64,000 nucleotides of DNA from Sideroxyarcus sp045866275 (GCA_045866275.1 BAAFRX010000010.1:1-64000), one strand, 5' to 3'. Shown: positions 53,750 through 63,570, counted from the stretch's first letter. The notes: generated from the sequence alone by a model not told the origin. Numbers and translations are program-made.

Positions 53750-55647
53750 TCGCCGCTGAAACTCGCCGCCTGCTCGCCATTGCCCACGATCTGATCGTGG
53801 CTGCATTTGCCTGGTGGTTTGCCTATCAGTTGCGCTTCAATTTCGATCTTCCGGCGAATTTTGGCGCGGAGTTGTGGCAGACCCTGCCGTTCGTGGTGGC
53901 AGGCCAGGGCATCGTATTCTTTGCGTTTGGCCTCTACCGCGGCATCTGGCGCTATGCCAGCATCGGCGATGTGCGCCGCATTGTGCTGGCGGTGTTGGCC
54001 GCCACGACCGGTTTGGCTTTTCTACTGTGGATGCTGAAATTGCCGATCATCGTGCCGCGCTCGGTGCTGGTGCTCGACCCCTTGCTGTTGGTGCTGCTGA
54101 TGGGCGGCAGCCGTTTGCTTTACCGCATGTGGAAGGAGAACTTGCTGTATGGCGACCTCGTGCCGCACGGCGAGCCCGTCCTGGTGCTGGGTGCGGGCGA
54201 TGCGGCCGTGGCACTTTCCAAGGAACTGGCGCGCAGTGCTCGCTGGCATGTGGCCGGCTTCCTCGATGACGACTCCGGCAAGACAGGCAGCGCACTGAAC
54301 GGCATACCCGTGCTGGGAACGCTCGACGAGTTGCCTGAATGGGCGCAAAAGTACAGCGCCGCTCGGGCGATCATCGCGATGCCGTCTGCTTCTCATCGCG
54401 ACCGTCAGCGCGCTATTGGTCTTTGTGAAAGCGCCGGGATCAAGGCACTCACCGTGCCGGCCTATGATGATCTGATCTCGGGAAAGGTGAGTGTTTCGCA
54501 ATTGCGCGAGGTCGAGCTCGACGACCTGCTCGGTCGTGATCCGGTGATCCTGGACACCGAAGCGCTGCAATCCCTGTTGCACGACAAAACCGTGCTGATC
54601 ACCGGCGCGGGCGGTTCGATCGGTGCCGAGCTTTGCCGTCAGGTGGCGCGCTTCGCACCGCGCAAACTGGTGCTGTACGAGATCGGCGAGTTGGCCCTGT
54701 ACCAGATCGAGCAGTCGCTCTCGCAAACGTTCCCGACTCTCGAAATTGCCTATCTGGCTGGCGACGTCAAGGATGGCGGGCGGCTGGACGAAGTGTTCGC
54801 CGCGTATCGCCCGCAGGTGGTCTTCCATGCGGCGGCCTACAAGCATGTGCCGCTGATGGAACGCGGCAACGCCTGGCAGGCCGTGCGCAACAATGTGTTC
54901 GGCACCTGGCAGGTGGCGCAGTGCGCGCAAAAATATGGCGTCGAAAAATTCGTGCTGATCTCCACCGACAAGGCGGTCAATCCGACCAACGTCATGGGGA
55001 CCACCAAGCGCATGGCGGAGATGGTGTGCCAGGGCTTGCAGCAGAAGGCAGAAGCCCCCCTCTCCAACTCTCCCCCGCTTGCGGGAGAAATAACAAGCGG
55101 GAAAGGCACTCTTGAATTTCAGGGAACGCGCTTTGTCATCGTGCGTTTCGGCAATGTGCTGGGCAGCAACGGTAGCGTGATTCCGAAATTCCGCGAGCAG
55201 ATCGCCCGCGGCGGCCCGGTTACCGTGACCCATCCCGAGATCAATCGCTTCTTCATGTCCATCCCGGAGGCGGCGCAACTGGTGATGCAGGCGGCCAGCA
55301 TGGGGCAAGGCAGCGAAATCTATGTGCTCGACATGGGCGAGCCGGTGAAGATCGTCGATCTGGCGCGCACCATGATCCGCTTGTCCGGCCTCGGCGAAGA
55401 CGAAATCCGCATCGAATTCACCGGTCTGCGCCCCGGCGAAAAACTGTACGAGGAGGTGCTGGCCGACGCTGAGACCAGCCTGCCCACACCGCATCCGAAA
55501 TTGCGCATCGCCCAGGTGCGTGCGGTCAAGGAAGATGAAGTCCGGGCCGTGCTGGAATGGGTGAAGCAGGATAAACCTTTGCCGGACGACGATGTGCGCG
55601 CCACGTTGTGCCGCTTTGTCCCCGAATACTGCGCCGTAAAAAACTGA
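53746..55647 (+). CDS. UDP-N-acetylglucosamine 4,6-dehydratase (WbpM/PglF/CapD type)
   Basis: A 633-residue protein. Four N-terminal membrane helices (to about residue 115) precede two Rossmann regions, the second with GAGGSIGAELC. Catalytic segments AAAYKHVPLME and STDKAVNPTNVMGTTKR are intact. It converts UDP-GlcNAc to the 4-keto-6-deoxy sugar. Around residues 436-459 an extra stretch (APLSNSPPLAGEI...) derived from a palindromic repeat interrupts the usual connection between the TTKR helix and TRFVIVRFGNVLGS. The frame is open far upstream but homology starts at 53746. Confidence 0.93.
   Translation: MIAAETRRLLAIAHDLIVAAFAWWFAYQLRFNFDLPANFGAELWQTLPFVVAGQGIVFFAFGLYRGIWRYASIGDVRRIVLAVLAATTGLAFLLWMLKLPIIVPRSVLVLDPLLLVLLMGGSRLLYRMWKENLLYGDLVPHGEPVLVLGAGDAAVALSKELARSARWHVAGFLDDDSGKTGSALNGIPVLGTLDELPEWAQKYSAARAIIAMPSASHRDRQRAIGLCESAGIKALTVPAYDDLISGKVSVSQLREVELDDLLGRDPVILDTEALQSLLHDKTVLITGAGGSIGAELCRQVARFAPRKLVLYEIGELALYQIEQSLSQTFPTLEIAYLAGDVKDGGRLDEVFAAYRPQVVFHAAAYKHVPLMERGNAWQAVRNNVFGTWQVAQCAQKYGVEKFVLISTDKAVNPTNVMGTTKRMAEMVCQGLQQKAEAPLSNSPPLAGEITSGKGTLEFQGTRFVIVRFGNVLGSNGSVIPKFREQIARGGPVTVTHPEINRFFMSIPEAAQLVMQAASMGQGSEIYVLDMGEPVKIVDLARTMIRLSGLGEDEIRIEFTGLRPGEKLYEEVLADAETSLPTPHPKLRIAQVRAVKEDEVRAVLEWVKQDKPLPDDDVRATLCRFVPEYCAVKN
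55054..55102. repeat. REP-like palindrome inside the wbpM-like gene
   Basis: CCCCTCTCCAACTCTCCC followed by CCGCTTGCGGG and a second CAAGCGGG arm. The segment is read in frame and adds about 20 residues absent from typical WbpM/PglF proteins. It belongs with the C/T-rich palindromes at 11348 and 21521 by composition, though it is shorter and not identical. Confidence 0.7.
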
Positions 55648-55674
55648 ACGGAACTGTCCCCACTATTGCTTGCC

Positions 55675-58600
55675 ATGCTGTCCCTGAAAAAACTCACGCA
55701 AGATGAAATGATCCGCCTGTTCGGCCAAGCCACATTTAATCGCGGCAAGGACTATATCGGCCATGTGCTTGAACTCGAAGCGGAGGAGGATCGTATCCAT
55801 GCCGTCGTGCTCGGGAGCGCGCCTGATCCCTACGAGCTGGATGTCTATGCCCGTACCGGGCGCATGGGACGCGCCGGCATCCAGTCGCACTGCAGCTGCC
55901 CGATGGGCGGGCATTGCAAACATGTGGTGGCCGCCTTGCTGGCGGCCCGGCGCGTGCAAGGCAAGCCGATTGAGATGAGTGGTACGCCTTTGCAGGAATG
56001 GATCGCGGAGCTGCGTAATACGGCGCAAGCACCGAATGAAACCGTGGCACACGGCAAGCCCGGTTTGCGCATTTATTACCGGCTGGCGTACGACACGCTG
56101 CGCGCCCAGTGGCAGGTGCGTTTGTACAAGGCGCTGCCGCCGGCAGACGGGGAAGTCATCAGGTTGGACCATGAGTGGCGGTCGCTGGACCGCGCGCTGG
56201 TGAGGCGCCCGCAATTCGTCAGTGAAGACGAACTGCCGCTGCTGCGCATGCTGCATTTTTATGCGCGCAGTCCCGTCGGCGGCGACGGCTATATGCTGGA
56301 AGGCGAGACGGGCGCGCAACTGATGCGGCCATTGCTGGCGACGCAGCGGCTGGTGCTGGACGGCCGCTTGCTGCATCTGGCCGCGCCGCGCACGGGCGAC
56401 GTGCAATGGCGGGTCAACGAACAGGAGCGCCTGTATCCGCGTCTGGTTGCCGAACCGGCGGCGACCCATCTGCTGCCTTTGCAACCGCCCTGGTATGTTG
56501 ATGTGCACAACTGCGAGGCGGGCGAGGTGGCGCTGGCATTGTCGCTGCCGGTGCTGCAACAGCTGCTCAAGATTCCCCCGCTGGCGCGCAACGAGGTGAC
56601 GCGCGCGGCGGCGGCGCTGGCCGAACTGGCGCCGCAATTGCCCGCGCCCAGCCGCGCCACGCTGGATGCCGTGCGGCAAGTGGGCGGCAAACCCGTTGCG
56701 GTGCTGCGCTTCGACACGATCAATGATCCCGCCTATGACGTCTTGCCCTATTACCTGCGGGCCACCCGTGCGCGCGAGTGGGATGTAGCGCAGCCGCGGC
56801 TGATGTACGAGGACGTGAGTGTACCGTTGCGCCATGCGGGCAACCTGGTGACGCTGCCGGACGGCGAGGTGGTCAAGGTCAAGCGGCATGCCGCCACGGA
56901 AAACAAATTGCGCCAGGCGCTGGAGCTGTTGCCGGCGAAAGTAAATCGCAGCGGTTACGGCAACCTCGCGCTGCCCAGGGATGCCCTGACGCTCGAATTC
57001 TTGGAACGTTGGGATGAGTTCCGCGATGAGGTGATGCCGCAGTTGCAAAAGGCCGGCTGGCAGATTGAATACGCGCCGGGCTTCCGTTATCGCGAACTGG
57101 AAGTGGAAGACTGGCAGGCCGAGATCAGCGACAGCGGCGACGGCTGGTTCAATCTGGACATGGGCATCGTGGTGGAAGGCCGGCGGCAGCCGCTGGCGCC
57201 GATGCTGGCCGCGCTGTTCCGCCACGATGCGCGCTGGCTGGACGGCGTGCAGATGCAGCGCATCGCGGACCGCGAAAGGATCACGCTGCTGACCGACGAC
57301 GGTCAGGTCGTGCGCGTCTTGGCGGCAAGATTGAAGCCGATCGCCGCCACCCTGATCGACCTGTTCTCCGCCGGATTCCAGCCGGACATCCTGCGCGTGC
57401 ATCGCTACGATGCCCCCCGCCTGGATGTGTTGGGGGCGGACACTTCGCGCTGGCAATTCAAGGGCGCACAGGCCGTGCAAGCCATGGCGGCGCGCTTGCA
57501 GGCGGCGGGCGCGGTGCAGCCGGTCGCGGCGCCCGCCGGATTTTGCGGCACGCTGCGCGACTACCAGCAACAGGGCCTTGCCTGGCTGCAATATCTGCGC
57601 GCCAACGAACTGTCTGGCATCCTCGCCGACGACATGGGACTGGGCAAGACCGCGCAGGCCATCGCCCATCTGCTCGCCGAAAAAGAACAGGGCCGCATGG
57701 ATCGTCCCAGCCTGGTCGTGCTGCCCACTTCGCTGGTGTTCAACTGGAAAAGCGAACTGGCGCGTTTTGCGCCCGGCCTGTCGGTGCTGGTGTTGCACGG
57801 TGCTGAACGCAAGGAGCAGTTCGACGCCATCGCGCGCCACGACATCGTGCTCACCACTTATCCGCTGCTGTGGCGCGATGCCGAGGCACTGCTGCCGTTC
57901 GAGTATCACTACCTGCTGCTGGACGAGGCGCAATATGTCAAGAATGCCGGGAGCAAGAGCGCCGTCGCACTGCGTCAGTTGCGCGCGCGGCACCGCCTGT
58001 GCCTCACCGGCACGCCGATGGAGAACCATCTGGGCGAACTGTGGGCGCAGTTCGATTTCCTGATGCCGGGTTTTCTGGAAGACAGCAAACGCTTCGCCAA
58101 GACCTGGCGCACCCCGATCGAAAAGAACGGCGACAGCGCCCGGATGCTTCTGCTCAACCAGCGCGTGCGACCGTTCATCCTGCGCCGCCGCAAGGAAGAT
58201 GTGGCAAAGGAATTACCGCCCAAGACCACCATTGTGCGCGCGGTGGAACTGCAAGGCGCACAGCGCGACCTGTACGAAACGGTGCGCAGTGCGATGGACA
58301 GCAAGGTGCGCGCCGAGATCGCCGACAAGGGGCTGAACCGCAGCCAGATCGTGATCCTCGATGCGCTGCTCAAATTGCGCCAGGTCTGTTGCGACCCGCG
58401 CTTGCTCAAATCGGTCAGGATCGGCAAAAAGATGCCGTCGGCCAAGCTCGAATTGTTGCGCGAGATGCTGCCGGAAATGGTGGCGGAAGGACGCCGCATC
58501 CTGCTGTTTTCGCAATTCACCGAGATGCTGGCGCTGATCGAAGCGGAACTGGAACAGGCCGCCATCCCTTTCGTCAAACTCACCGGCCAGACCCGCGACC

Positions 58601-58956
58601 GCGCAACGCCGGTCAAACAATTCCAGCAGGGCGACGTGCCGGTGTTCCTCATCAGCCTCAAGGCCGGCGGTGTTGGCCTCAACCTGACCACGGCCGACAC
58701 CGTCATCCACTATGACCCGTGGTGGAATCCCGCTGTCGAAAACCAGGCCACCGACCGCGCCCACCGCATCGGCCAGCAGAACAGCGTGTTCGTGTATAAA
58801 CTCACCGTTGCCGGCAGCATCGAGGAAAAGATGCTCGCCCTGCAAGAACGCAAGGCCCAGCTCGCCGCAGGCATGCTGGGTCGCGACGAGCACGCCGAAC
58901 TGAAATTCGGCGAGGCCGAAATCGCGGCACTCCTCGCCCCCTTGCCGGAAAATTAG
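55675..58956 (+). CDS. SNF2/RapA-family helicase with SWIM zinc finger
   Basis: A 1093-residue protein. SWIM finger C73-x-C75...C81-x-H83 (HCSCPMGGHCKH). A long central region without recognised motif follows. The SNF2 ATPase begins near residue 620 with Walker A DDMGLGKTAQA (K658), DEAQ box at about 750, LTGTPMENHLGELW, and helicase C-terminal motifs FSQFTEMLALIE, SLKAGGVGLNLT and TDRAHRIGQ. It should be a DNA translocase acting on nucleoprotein. It is unrelated to glycan synthesis and sits between wbpM-like and a glycosyltransferase. ATG 55675 is preferred over a TTG 9 bp upstream. Confidence 0.92.
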   Translation: MLSLKKLTQDEMIRLFGQATFNRGKDYIGHVLELEAEEDRIHAVVLGSAPDPYELDVYARTGRMGRAGIQSHCSCPMGGHCKHVVAALLAARRVQGKPIEMSGTPLQEWIAELRNTAQAPNETVAHGKPGLRIYYRLAYDTLRAQWQVRLYKALPPADGEVIRLDHEWRSLDRALVRRPQFVSEDELPLLRMLHFYARSPVGGDGYMLEGETGAQLMRPLLATQRLVLDGRLLHLAAPRTGDVQWRVNEQERLYPRLVAEPAATHLLPLQPPWYVDVHNCEAGEVALALSLPVLQQLLKIPPLARNEVTRAAAALAELAPQLPAPSRATLDAVRQVGGKPVAVLRFDTINDPAYDVLPYYLRATRAREWDVAQPRLMYEDVSVPLRHAGNLVTLPDGEVVKVKRHAATENKLRQALELLPAKVNRSGYGNLALPRDALTLEFLERWDEFRDEVMPQLQKAGWQIEYAPGFRYRELEVEDWQAEISDSGDGWFNLDMGIVVEGRRQPLAPMLAALFRHDARWLDGVQMQRIADRERITLLTDDGQVVRVLAARLKPIAATLIDLFSAGFQPDILRVHRYDAPRLDVLGADTSRWQFKGAQAVQAMAARLQAAGAVQPVAAPAGFCGTLRDYQQQGLAWLQYLRANELSGILADDMGLGKTAQAIAHLLAEKEQGRMDRPSLVVLPTSLVFNWKSELARFAPGLSVLVLHGAERKEQFDAIARHDIVLTTYPLLWRDAEALLPFEYHYLLLDEAQYVKNAGSKSAVALRQLRARHRLCLTGTPMENHLGELWAQFDFLMPGFLEDSKRFAKTWRTPIEKNGDSARMLLLNQRVRPFILRRRKEDVAKELPPKTTIVRAVELQGAQRDLYETVRSAMDSKVRAEIADKGLNRSQIVILDALLKLRQVCCDPRLLKSVRIGKKMPSAKLELLREMLPEMVAEGRRILLFSQFTEMLALIEAELEQAAIPFVKLTGQTRDRATPVKQFQQGDVPVFLISLKAGGVGLNLTTADTVIHYDPWWNPAVENQATDRAHRIGQQNSVFVYKLTVAGSIEEKMLALQERKAQLAAGMLGRDEHAELKFGEAEIAALLAPLPEN

Positions 58957-58969
58957 GTTCCCATTAACC

Positions 58970-59734
58970 ATGCCCACGCTCTCCGTCATCCTCATCACCC
59001 GCAACGAATCCGCCAACATCCGTGCCTGCCTGGAATCGGTGGCATTCGCCGATGAGATCATCGTGGTCGATTCCGGCAGCACCGACGACACGGTCGCCAT
59101 CGCGCGCAGCATGGGCGCGCAGGTGTACGAGCACGACTGGCCCGGCTTCGGCCCACAGAAGAACCGCGCCTTGAACTACGCGACGTGCGACTGGGTGTTC
59201 TCCATCGACGCCGACGAGCGGGTCACGCCGGCACTCCGGGATGAAATTCAACAGGCGCTGCAGCGCCCCGCAGCGGCGGGCTACTGCGTGCCGCGCCATT
59301 CCGAATTCTGCGGCGTTTTCGTCCGCCATTGCGGCTGGTATCCGGACTACGTGTTGCGCTTGTTCGAGCGCGGCCGGGGACGCTTTCTGGAACGTCTGGT
59401 GCATGAATGTGTGGCGATCGACGGAGTCTATGCAAAACTGCATACCCCGCTGTTGCATTACAGCTACCGCACCCGGGAAGACATCGAGCGCAAAGTCAGT
59501 GCGTATTCCAGCGCGGCGGCCGCGCAAATGTTTCAGGCCGGGAAGCGCGCAAATTGCACGGCGGGCATCCTGCCGGCCTGCTGGACATTCGTGCGGACCT
59601 GGCTGCTGCAACTGGGGTTTCTCGACGGCCGAACCGGATGGCATATCGCCACGATGAACCTGCGCACCACCTGGCTGAAATACAGAAAACTGCGCGCGCT
59701 CAGCCATCACGAAATCCGCGCCCGCCAATCATGA
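58970..59734 (+). CDS. Family 2 glycosyltransferase, LPS core type (WaaE/KdtX-like)
   Basis: A 254-residue enzyme. LSVILITRNESANIRACLES, VVDSGSTDDT, WPGFGPQKNRAL, FSIDADERV (DxD) and LFERGRGRFLERLVHE are the signature blocks of WaaE/KdtX beta-1,4-glucosyltransferases acting on LPS inner core heptose. It is 13 bp after the helicase gene. The exact sugar is not provable here. Confidence 0.9.
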   Translation: MPTLSVILITRNESANIRACLESVAFADEIIVVDSGSTDDTVAIARSMGAQVYEHDWPGFGPQKNRALNYATCDWVFSIDADERVTPALRDEIQQALQRPAAAGYCVPRHSEFCGVFVRHCGWYPDYVLRLFERGRGRFLERLVHECVAIDGVYAKLHTPLLHYSYRTREDIERKVSAYSSAAAAQMFQAGKRANCTAGILPACWTFVRTWLLQLGFLDGRTGWHIATMNLRTTWLKYRKLRALSHHEIRARQS

Positions 59735-59765
59735 CGAATTACCCGCGCAACACGCCGTCCGCACG

Positions 59766-60806
59766 ATGAATCTCCTGCATATCGTCAGACGCTACGGCCC
59801 GGTGGGCGGGATGGAGCGCTATGTATGGAAGACCACGTGCGAATTGGCGCGCCTGGGTCACCGGGTGCAGATCGTGTGCGAGTGCTGCTGCTGCGAGGTG
59901 CCGCAGGGGATCACGGTGCACGAACTCGGCGCGCTTGCGCCGCGCCCGCGCTGGCTGGCTTATTTCCGTTTCAGTCGCCGTGTCGCGGCCTGGCTCGAAG
60001 CCAACACGCAACCCGGCTGGCTGATCCATAGCCATGAACGTGTCGGCGTGCACGATGTGACCACGTTTCATGGGCCGCCTTTCGCCGCCGTGCGCGACCA
60101 GCCCTGGTGGAAGAAAATTTCGACCCGCGTGGCGGTGCAATTGTGGCTGGAGCGGCGCGAACTACGTGTGGCCAAGGCCATCGTGCCGAACTCCGGGATC
60201 ATCGCCAGACAACTGGCGCACTACTATCCCGAATACGCGCACAAACTCACAGCCCCCGTCATCCCGGGCGTACTGCCCGGTGTCATGCGCACCCCGCATG
60301 GGGTGCCGACCGACGGAGGTGTCATCGGGTTCGTCGGCCGCGAATGGAAACGCAAGGGATTGCCGCTGGCGGTCAAGATCGCGGCCTGTCTGCGCCGGAC
60401 GCGCCCGAACCTTGAATTGTGGGTGATCGGTCCGGAGCCGTGCGAGACTGAACATTTATTCAAAGATTGGCAGGGTGGCTACCGCTTGCTCGGTTGGCGT
60501 TCTGACAACGCGCATTTCGCACAGATCGACGTGCTGTTGCATCCTGCCAAAGCCGAGCCCTACGGCATGGCCATCAGCGAAGCGATGGCGGCGCGCGTGC
60601 CGGTGGTGATTTCCGATGCCTGCGGCGCGGCGGCACAGGTTACAGCAGCGGCGGGCCGGGTTTTTCCGCTGGATGCCGCGCCGGCAGACTGGGCGGATGC
60701 GGTCGAGGCGCAGTTGGCCAGGCCGGCGCCACCACCGCCGTTCGTGCACGGCTGGGATGCCGTGGCGCGGGCATACGTCGCGGTCTATGCGAAAGTGCGA
60801 AGGTGA
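59766..60806 (+). CDS. Family 4 glycosyltransferase
   Basis: A 346-residue GT-B enzyme. N-terminal GPVGGMERYVWKTTCELARLGHRV (split by the acceptor loop) and C-terminal donor-binding IGFVGREWKRKGLPLAVKI and LHPAKAEPYGMAISEAMAARVPVVIS, including the E-x7-E motif. It resembles WaaG-like LPS core transferases. A run of cysteines (ECCCCEV, about residues 39-45) is unusual. Confidence 0.9.
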   Translation: MNLLHIVRRYGPVGGMERYVWKTTCELARLGHRVQIVCECCCCEVPQGITVHELGALAPRPRWLAYFRFSRRVAAWLEANTQPGWLIHSHERVGVHDVTTFHGPPFAAVRDQPWWKKISTRVAVQLWLERRELRVAKAIVPNSGIIARQLAHYYPEYAHKLTAPVIPGVLPGVMRTPHGVPTDGGVIGFVGREWKRKGLPLAVKIAACLRRTRPNLELWVIGPEPCETEHLFKDWQGGYRLLGWRSDNAHFAQIDVLLHPAKAEPYGMAISEAMAARVPVVISDACGAAAQVTAAAGRVFPLDAAPADWADAVEAQLARPAPPPPFVHGWDAVARAYVAVYAKVRR

Positions 60807-60902
60807 TTGATGGGCGGATCCATGCCGGTGGGGACTCGATGGATCAGGTATCGGCAAAGGCCGGCCCAGCTGCGGATGCGCAAACAAACAGGGGAAATCA
60901 AA

Positions 60903-61658
60903 ATGGCACACATCCAACAAATGCAATTCGTGCGACGGGTCAAAGAGCACTTTGTGCACGATACAAAAAATCTGAAGGTACTGGAAATCGGCGCTTACGA
61001 TTTCAACGGCTCCATCCGCCAGTTCTTTCCGGGTGCAGACTACGTGTGGGTCGATCTGTGTGAAGGCCCCGGCGTCGATCTGGTCGGTTTCGGACATGAA
61101 GTTTCCCTTCCGGATGACTCGGTGGACCTGGCCATTTCCTGTGAATGTTTTGAGCACGATGCGCACTGGGTTGAAACATTGAAAAACATGTACCGAATGA
61201 CCCGTCCGGGCGGGCTGGTGGTGGTGACCTGCGCCACGCTGGGGCGAGTCGAACACGGGACAAAACGGTCTTCCTCCGAATTTTCACCCGGCACCCAATC
61301 GATAGGACTGGATTACTACCGCAACCTGGGGCGGGAAGATTTTGAAAACGCGCTGCACCTGCGCGCGCTGTTTGCCGATTATTTTTTCTTCACCATGCCG
61401 ACGAGTTACGACCTGTACTTTATCGGTTGGAAGAACGGGGAGCCCCGATTCGCAAACGACAAAGCGGCCTTCTCAAAAGCCGTGGAAGACATCAGAACGC
61501 TGGGCCGCCCGCGCTTCAAGCTTTACGACGTGCCCGTGAGCCTGGCGCGACGATGCCTGAAGGAGGAGAAGTTTCAGGACTTTGCCTGCGCCTACTACAA
61601 GGCCATCAAACCCGTGCGCGGGTTTGTGAAATCCCTGACCCATCGGCAACCGGACTGA
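60903..61658 (+). CDS. SAM-dependent methyltransferase
   Basis: A 251-residue class I methyltransferase. Motif I VLEIGAYDFNGSIR, acidic post I VDLCEGPGVDLVG, motif IV LAISCECFEHD and MYRMTRPGGLVVVTC. ATG 60903 with GGGGAAA upstream is the best start; the frame extends 32 codons further without conservation. It may methylate a sugar of the glycan or a lipid carrier; substrate unknown. Confidence 0.85.
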   Translation: MAHIQQMQFVRRVKEHFVHDTKNLKVLEIGAYDFNGSIRQFFPGADYVWVDLCEGPGVDLVGFGHEVSLPDDSVDLAISCECFEHDAHWVETLKNMYRMTRPGGLVVVTCATLGRVEHGTKRSSSEFSPGTQSIGLDYYRNLGREDFENALHLRALFADYFFFTMPTSYDLYFIGWKNGEPRFANDKAAFSKAVEDIRTLGRPRFKLYDVPVSLARRCLKEEKFQDFACAYYKAIKPVRGFVKSLTHRQPD

Positions 61659-61750
61659 CGCGCGCCACACACTCCGCACCGCGTCGAGGGCCGGCGCGGG
61701 AGTATGAGACAATTCGCCGGCTCGTTTGCATGGGGCCTCGATCGCACATA

Positions 61751-62998
61751 ATGAAATCATCCATCCAACTGAATCGAATCCTGACCGGGAATGTGCCGGT
61801 GCTGGTGGTGTTGAGTTACCCCGCGTTGTGCTTTTTGGTGCAGGGTGGAATGAACGGCGCGATGTTTGTATTGGCCGCCCTGGCGCTGTATGGGCTGGGG
61901 TCAGGCTGTCGCCGGGGCGAACCGTTGACCGCGCCCGAGATCGCCTTCGGCATCGCCATGGCATCCGGCCTGGTCGCCATCTTTCTGGTGCAGCTCTACC
62001 ATCAGGACCTGGCCGCCCGCTATTTCGATTCGGCTTCCCGCTTTCTGCTGGCCGTGCCGATTCTCTACGCCCTCCGTCAGGCGGGCGGCACAAACCTGTT
62101 TTCCGTCTTGCAGTACGCCTTTCCCCTGGGAGCGCTGGCCGCCTTGGGCGCAGTGGCCGTTTATCTGCCCTCGTTCAGCCATTCGGCCTCCCTCCCTTTT
62201 CTGAATCACATCCACCTGGGGGACATGGCCCTGCTGCTGGGATTCCTTTCGGTGCTGGGCATCAACTGGACACATCCTGACCACCCCGCACTCAAGCTGT
62301 TTAAGCTGGCCGGTTTTGGCGCCGGCCTGCTGGTGTCGATACTCTCCCAGGCGCGCGGGGGCTGGATCGCCCTCCCGCTCTTTGTGGCGTTCCTGATCCA
62401 TGCGCACACTCACGGCAACTATTGGAAAAAACTGGCCTGGGGTTTGGTGCTGGTGGGAATGCTGGCGCTATTGAGTTACCTGTTCATCGGCACGATCCAT
62501 TCGCGGGTCGGCATGATTTTCTCCGACTTGGCCCATTACCAGACCGGCCATCTCGACACCTCGATCGGCATTCGCCTGCAACTGTGGAACGCGGCCGTGC
62601 AACTGATTGCCGCCCATCCGATTTTCGGGGTGGGCGCGGACGGATTCGGGCAGGCGATGGGGCCCATGAGCGCGCTGCACCAGGTGACGCCGCTGGCGGC
62701 AGAATACGGCCGCGGCGAAGCGCATAGCGAGATTCTGGGACATGCCGCGCGCTTTGGCGTCTTGGGGCTATGCGCACTGCTTGCCGTTTATTTTGTGCCG
62801 CTCTACTTCTTCATGCGGCTGGCGAAATCGGGCCTGCGGCGCCAGGCAGTCGCGGCCCGGATGGGCATCTGCGTGACGCTGGGGTTTTTTATATTTGGCC
62901 TCACCGCCGAAACCTTCGACCTTAAAATGACCGCAGCTTTTTACGCGACCACCGTCGCGGTGCTGCTGGCCGCCGCCATGACGCGCGCGGATGAATGA
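61751..62998 (+). CDS. O-antigen ligase family protein (WaaL-like)
   Basis: A 415-residue membrane protein with about 11-12 helices and one large periplasmic loop (residues about 255-330). It contains SQARGGWIALPLF and the family's HSEILGHAARFGVLGL (Wzy_C type, with the conserved histidine). It joins O-polysaccharide to lipid A-core, or polymerises it; these two families cannot be told apart by eye. The frame is open well upstream, but the hydrophobic start at 61751 fits. Confidence 0.88.
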   Translation: MKSSIQLNRILTGNVPVLVVLSYPALCFLVQGGMNGAMFVLAALALYGLGSGCRRGEPLTAPEIAFGIAMASGLVAIFLVQLYHQDLAARYFDSASRFLLAVPILYALRQAGGTNLFSVLQYAFPLGALAALGAVAVYLPSFSHSASLPFLNHIHLGDMALLLGFLSVLGINWTHPDHPALKLFKLAGFGAGLLVSILSQARGGWIALPLFVAFLIHAHTHGNYWKKLAWGLVLVGMLALLSYLFIGTIHSRVGMIFSDLAHYQTGHLDTSIGIRLQLWNAAVQLIAAHPIFGVGADGFGQAMGPMSALHQVTPLAAEYGRGEAHSEILGHAARFGVLGLCALLAVYFVPLYFFMRLAKSGLRRQAVAARMGICVTLGFFIFGLTAETFDLKMTAAFYATTVAVLLAAAMTRADE

Positions 62999-63068
62999 AC
63001 CTAAAATGGCCATTTGCAATATGAGGTTGAAACCAACCTTGGATTGCACACCACGAGATAGAAAGGTG

Positions 63069-63323
63069 TCAGTAATGGTATCGGCACTGAGCAACCAGGA
63101 GGGTTTCATCTTGAACCGCATAAACCAACCGATGTTCCTCATCTATGCGACGCGACCAAAAACCTGCAAGGTTGTGCTTCAGCGGTTCTGGCTTCCCGAT
63201 TCCTTCAAACGGCGATCGCTGTATGTCTTTCAACAGGGTATTAATCCGTTTGAGCGTAGCGCGATCTTTCGTCTGCCAGAACAGGTAATCATCCCAAGCC
63301 TGGTCTGAGAATTTAATCGGCAT
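63069..63323 (-). CDS. yoeB: YoeB-family mRNA interferase toxin
   Basis: Eighty-four residues, exactly the family length. Catalytic residues E46, R65, H83 and Y84 (CRYHY end) are in register with E. coli YoeB. It cleaves mRNA in the ribosomal A site when YefM is degraded. It overlaps the antitoxin gene by 11 bp. Confidence 0.95.
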   Translation of the reverse strand: MPIKFSDQAWDDYLFWQTKDRATLKRINTLLKDIQRSPFEGIGKPEPLKHNLAGFWSRRIDEEHRLVYAVQDETLLVAQCRYHY

Positions 63324-63570
63324 CGATCAGCGCTCGGGTTTGACCTCCGCTTACAGCAAGCTGTTCGATTGACTCCATGAGCCGCTTCGCGTTCTTCGGG
63401 CTACGCATCAGGTATGCGGTTTCTTCAAGGGCATTGAAGTCTTGCAGCGACATCATGACTACTGGCTGCCCGGCTTGGCGTGTAATCAAAACTGGGGAGC
63501 GATCATCTGCAACCTTGTTCATGATTTCCGCCAAATGCTGACGAGTGTGGCTATAAGTTATGGCTTCCAT
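63313..63570 (-). CDS. yefM: YefM-family antitoxin
   Basis: Eighty-five residues beginning MEAITYSHTRQHLAEIMNKV, the Phd/YefM DNA-binding fold, with VLITRQAGQPVVMMSLQDFNALEET, split by a turn, and a C-terminal toxin-binding tail. AGGAGG lies before the ATG. It represses its own promoter through the palindrome just upstream. Confidence 0.95.
   Translation of the reverse strand: MEAITYSHTRQHLAEIMNKVADDRSPVLITRQAGQPVVMMSLQDFNALEETAYLMRSPKNAKRLMESIEQLAVSGGQTRALIDAD

Noticed and set aside
55663..58029. 788-codon minus-strand open frame opposite the SNF2 gene
   Set aside because: The plus-strand protein has clear SWIM and SNF2 motifs. The opposite frame has none.
62991..63308. 105-codon plus-strand frame after the O-antigen ligase
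   Set aside because: It is antisense to yoeB, whose length and catalytic residues are unmistakable.
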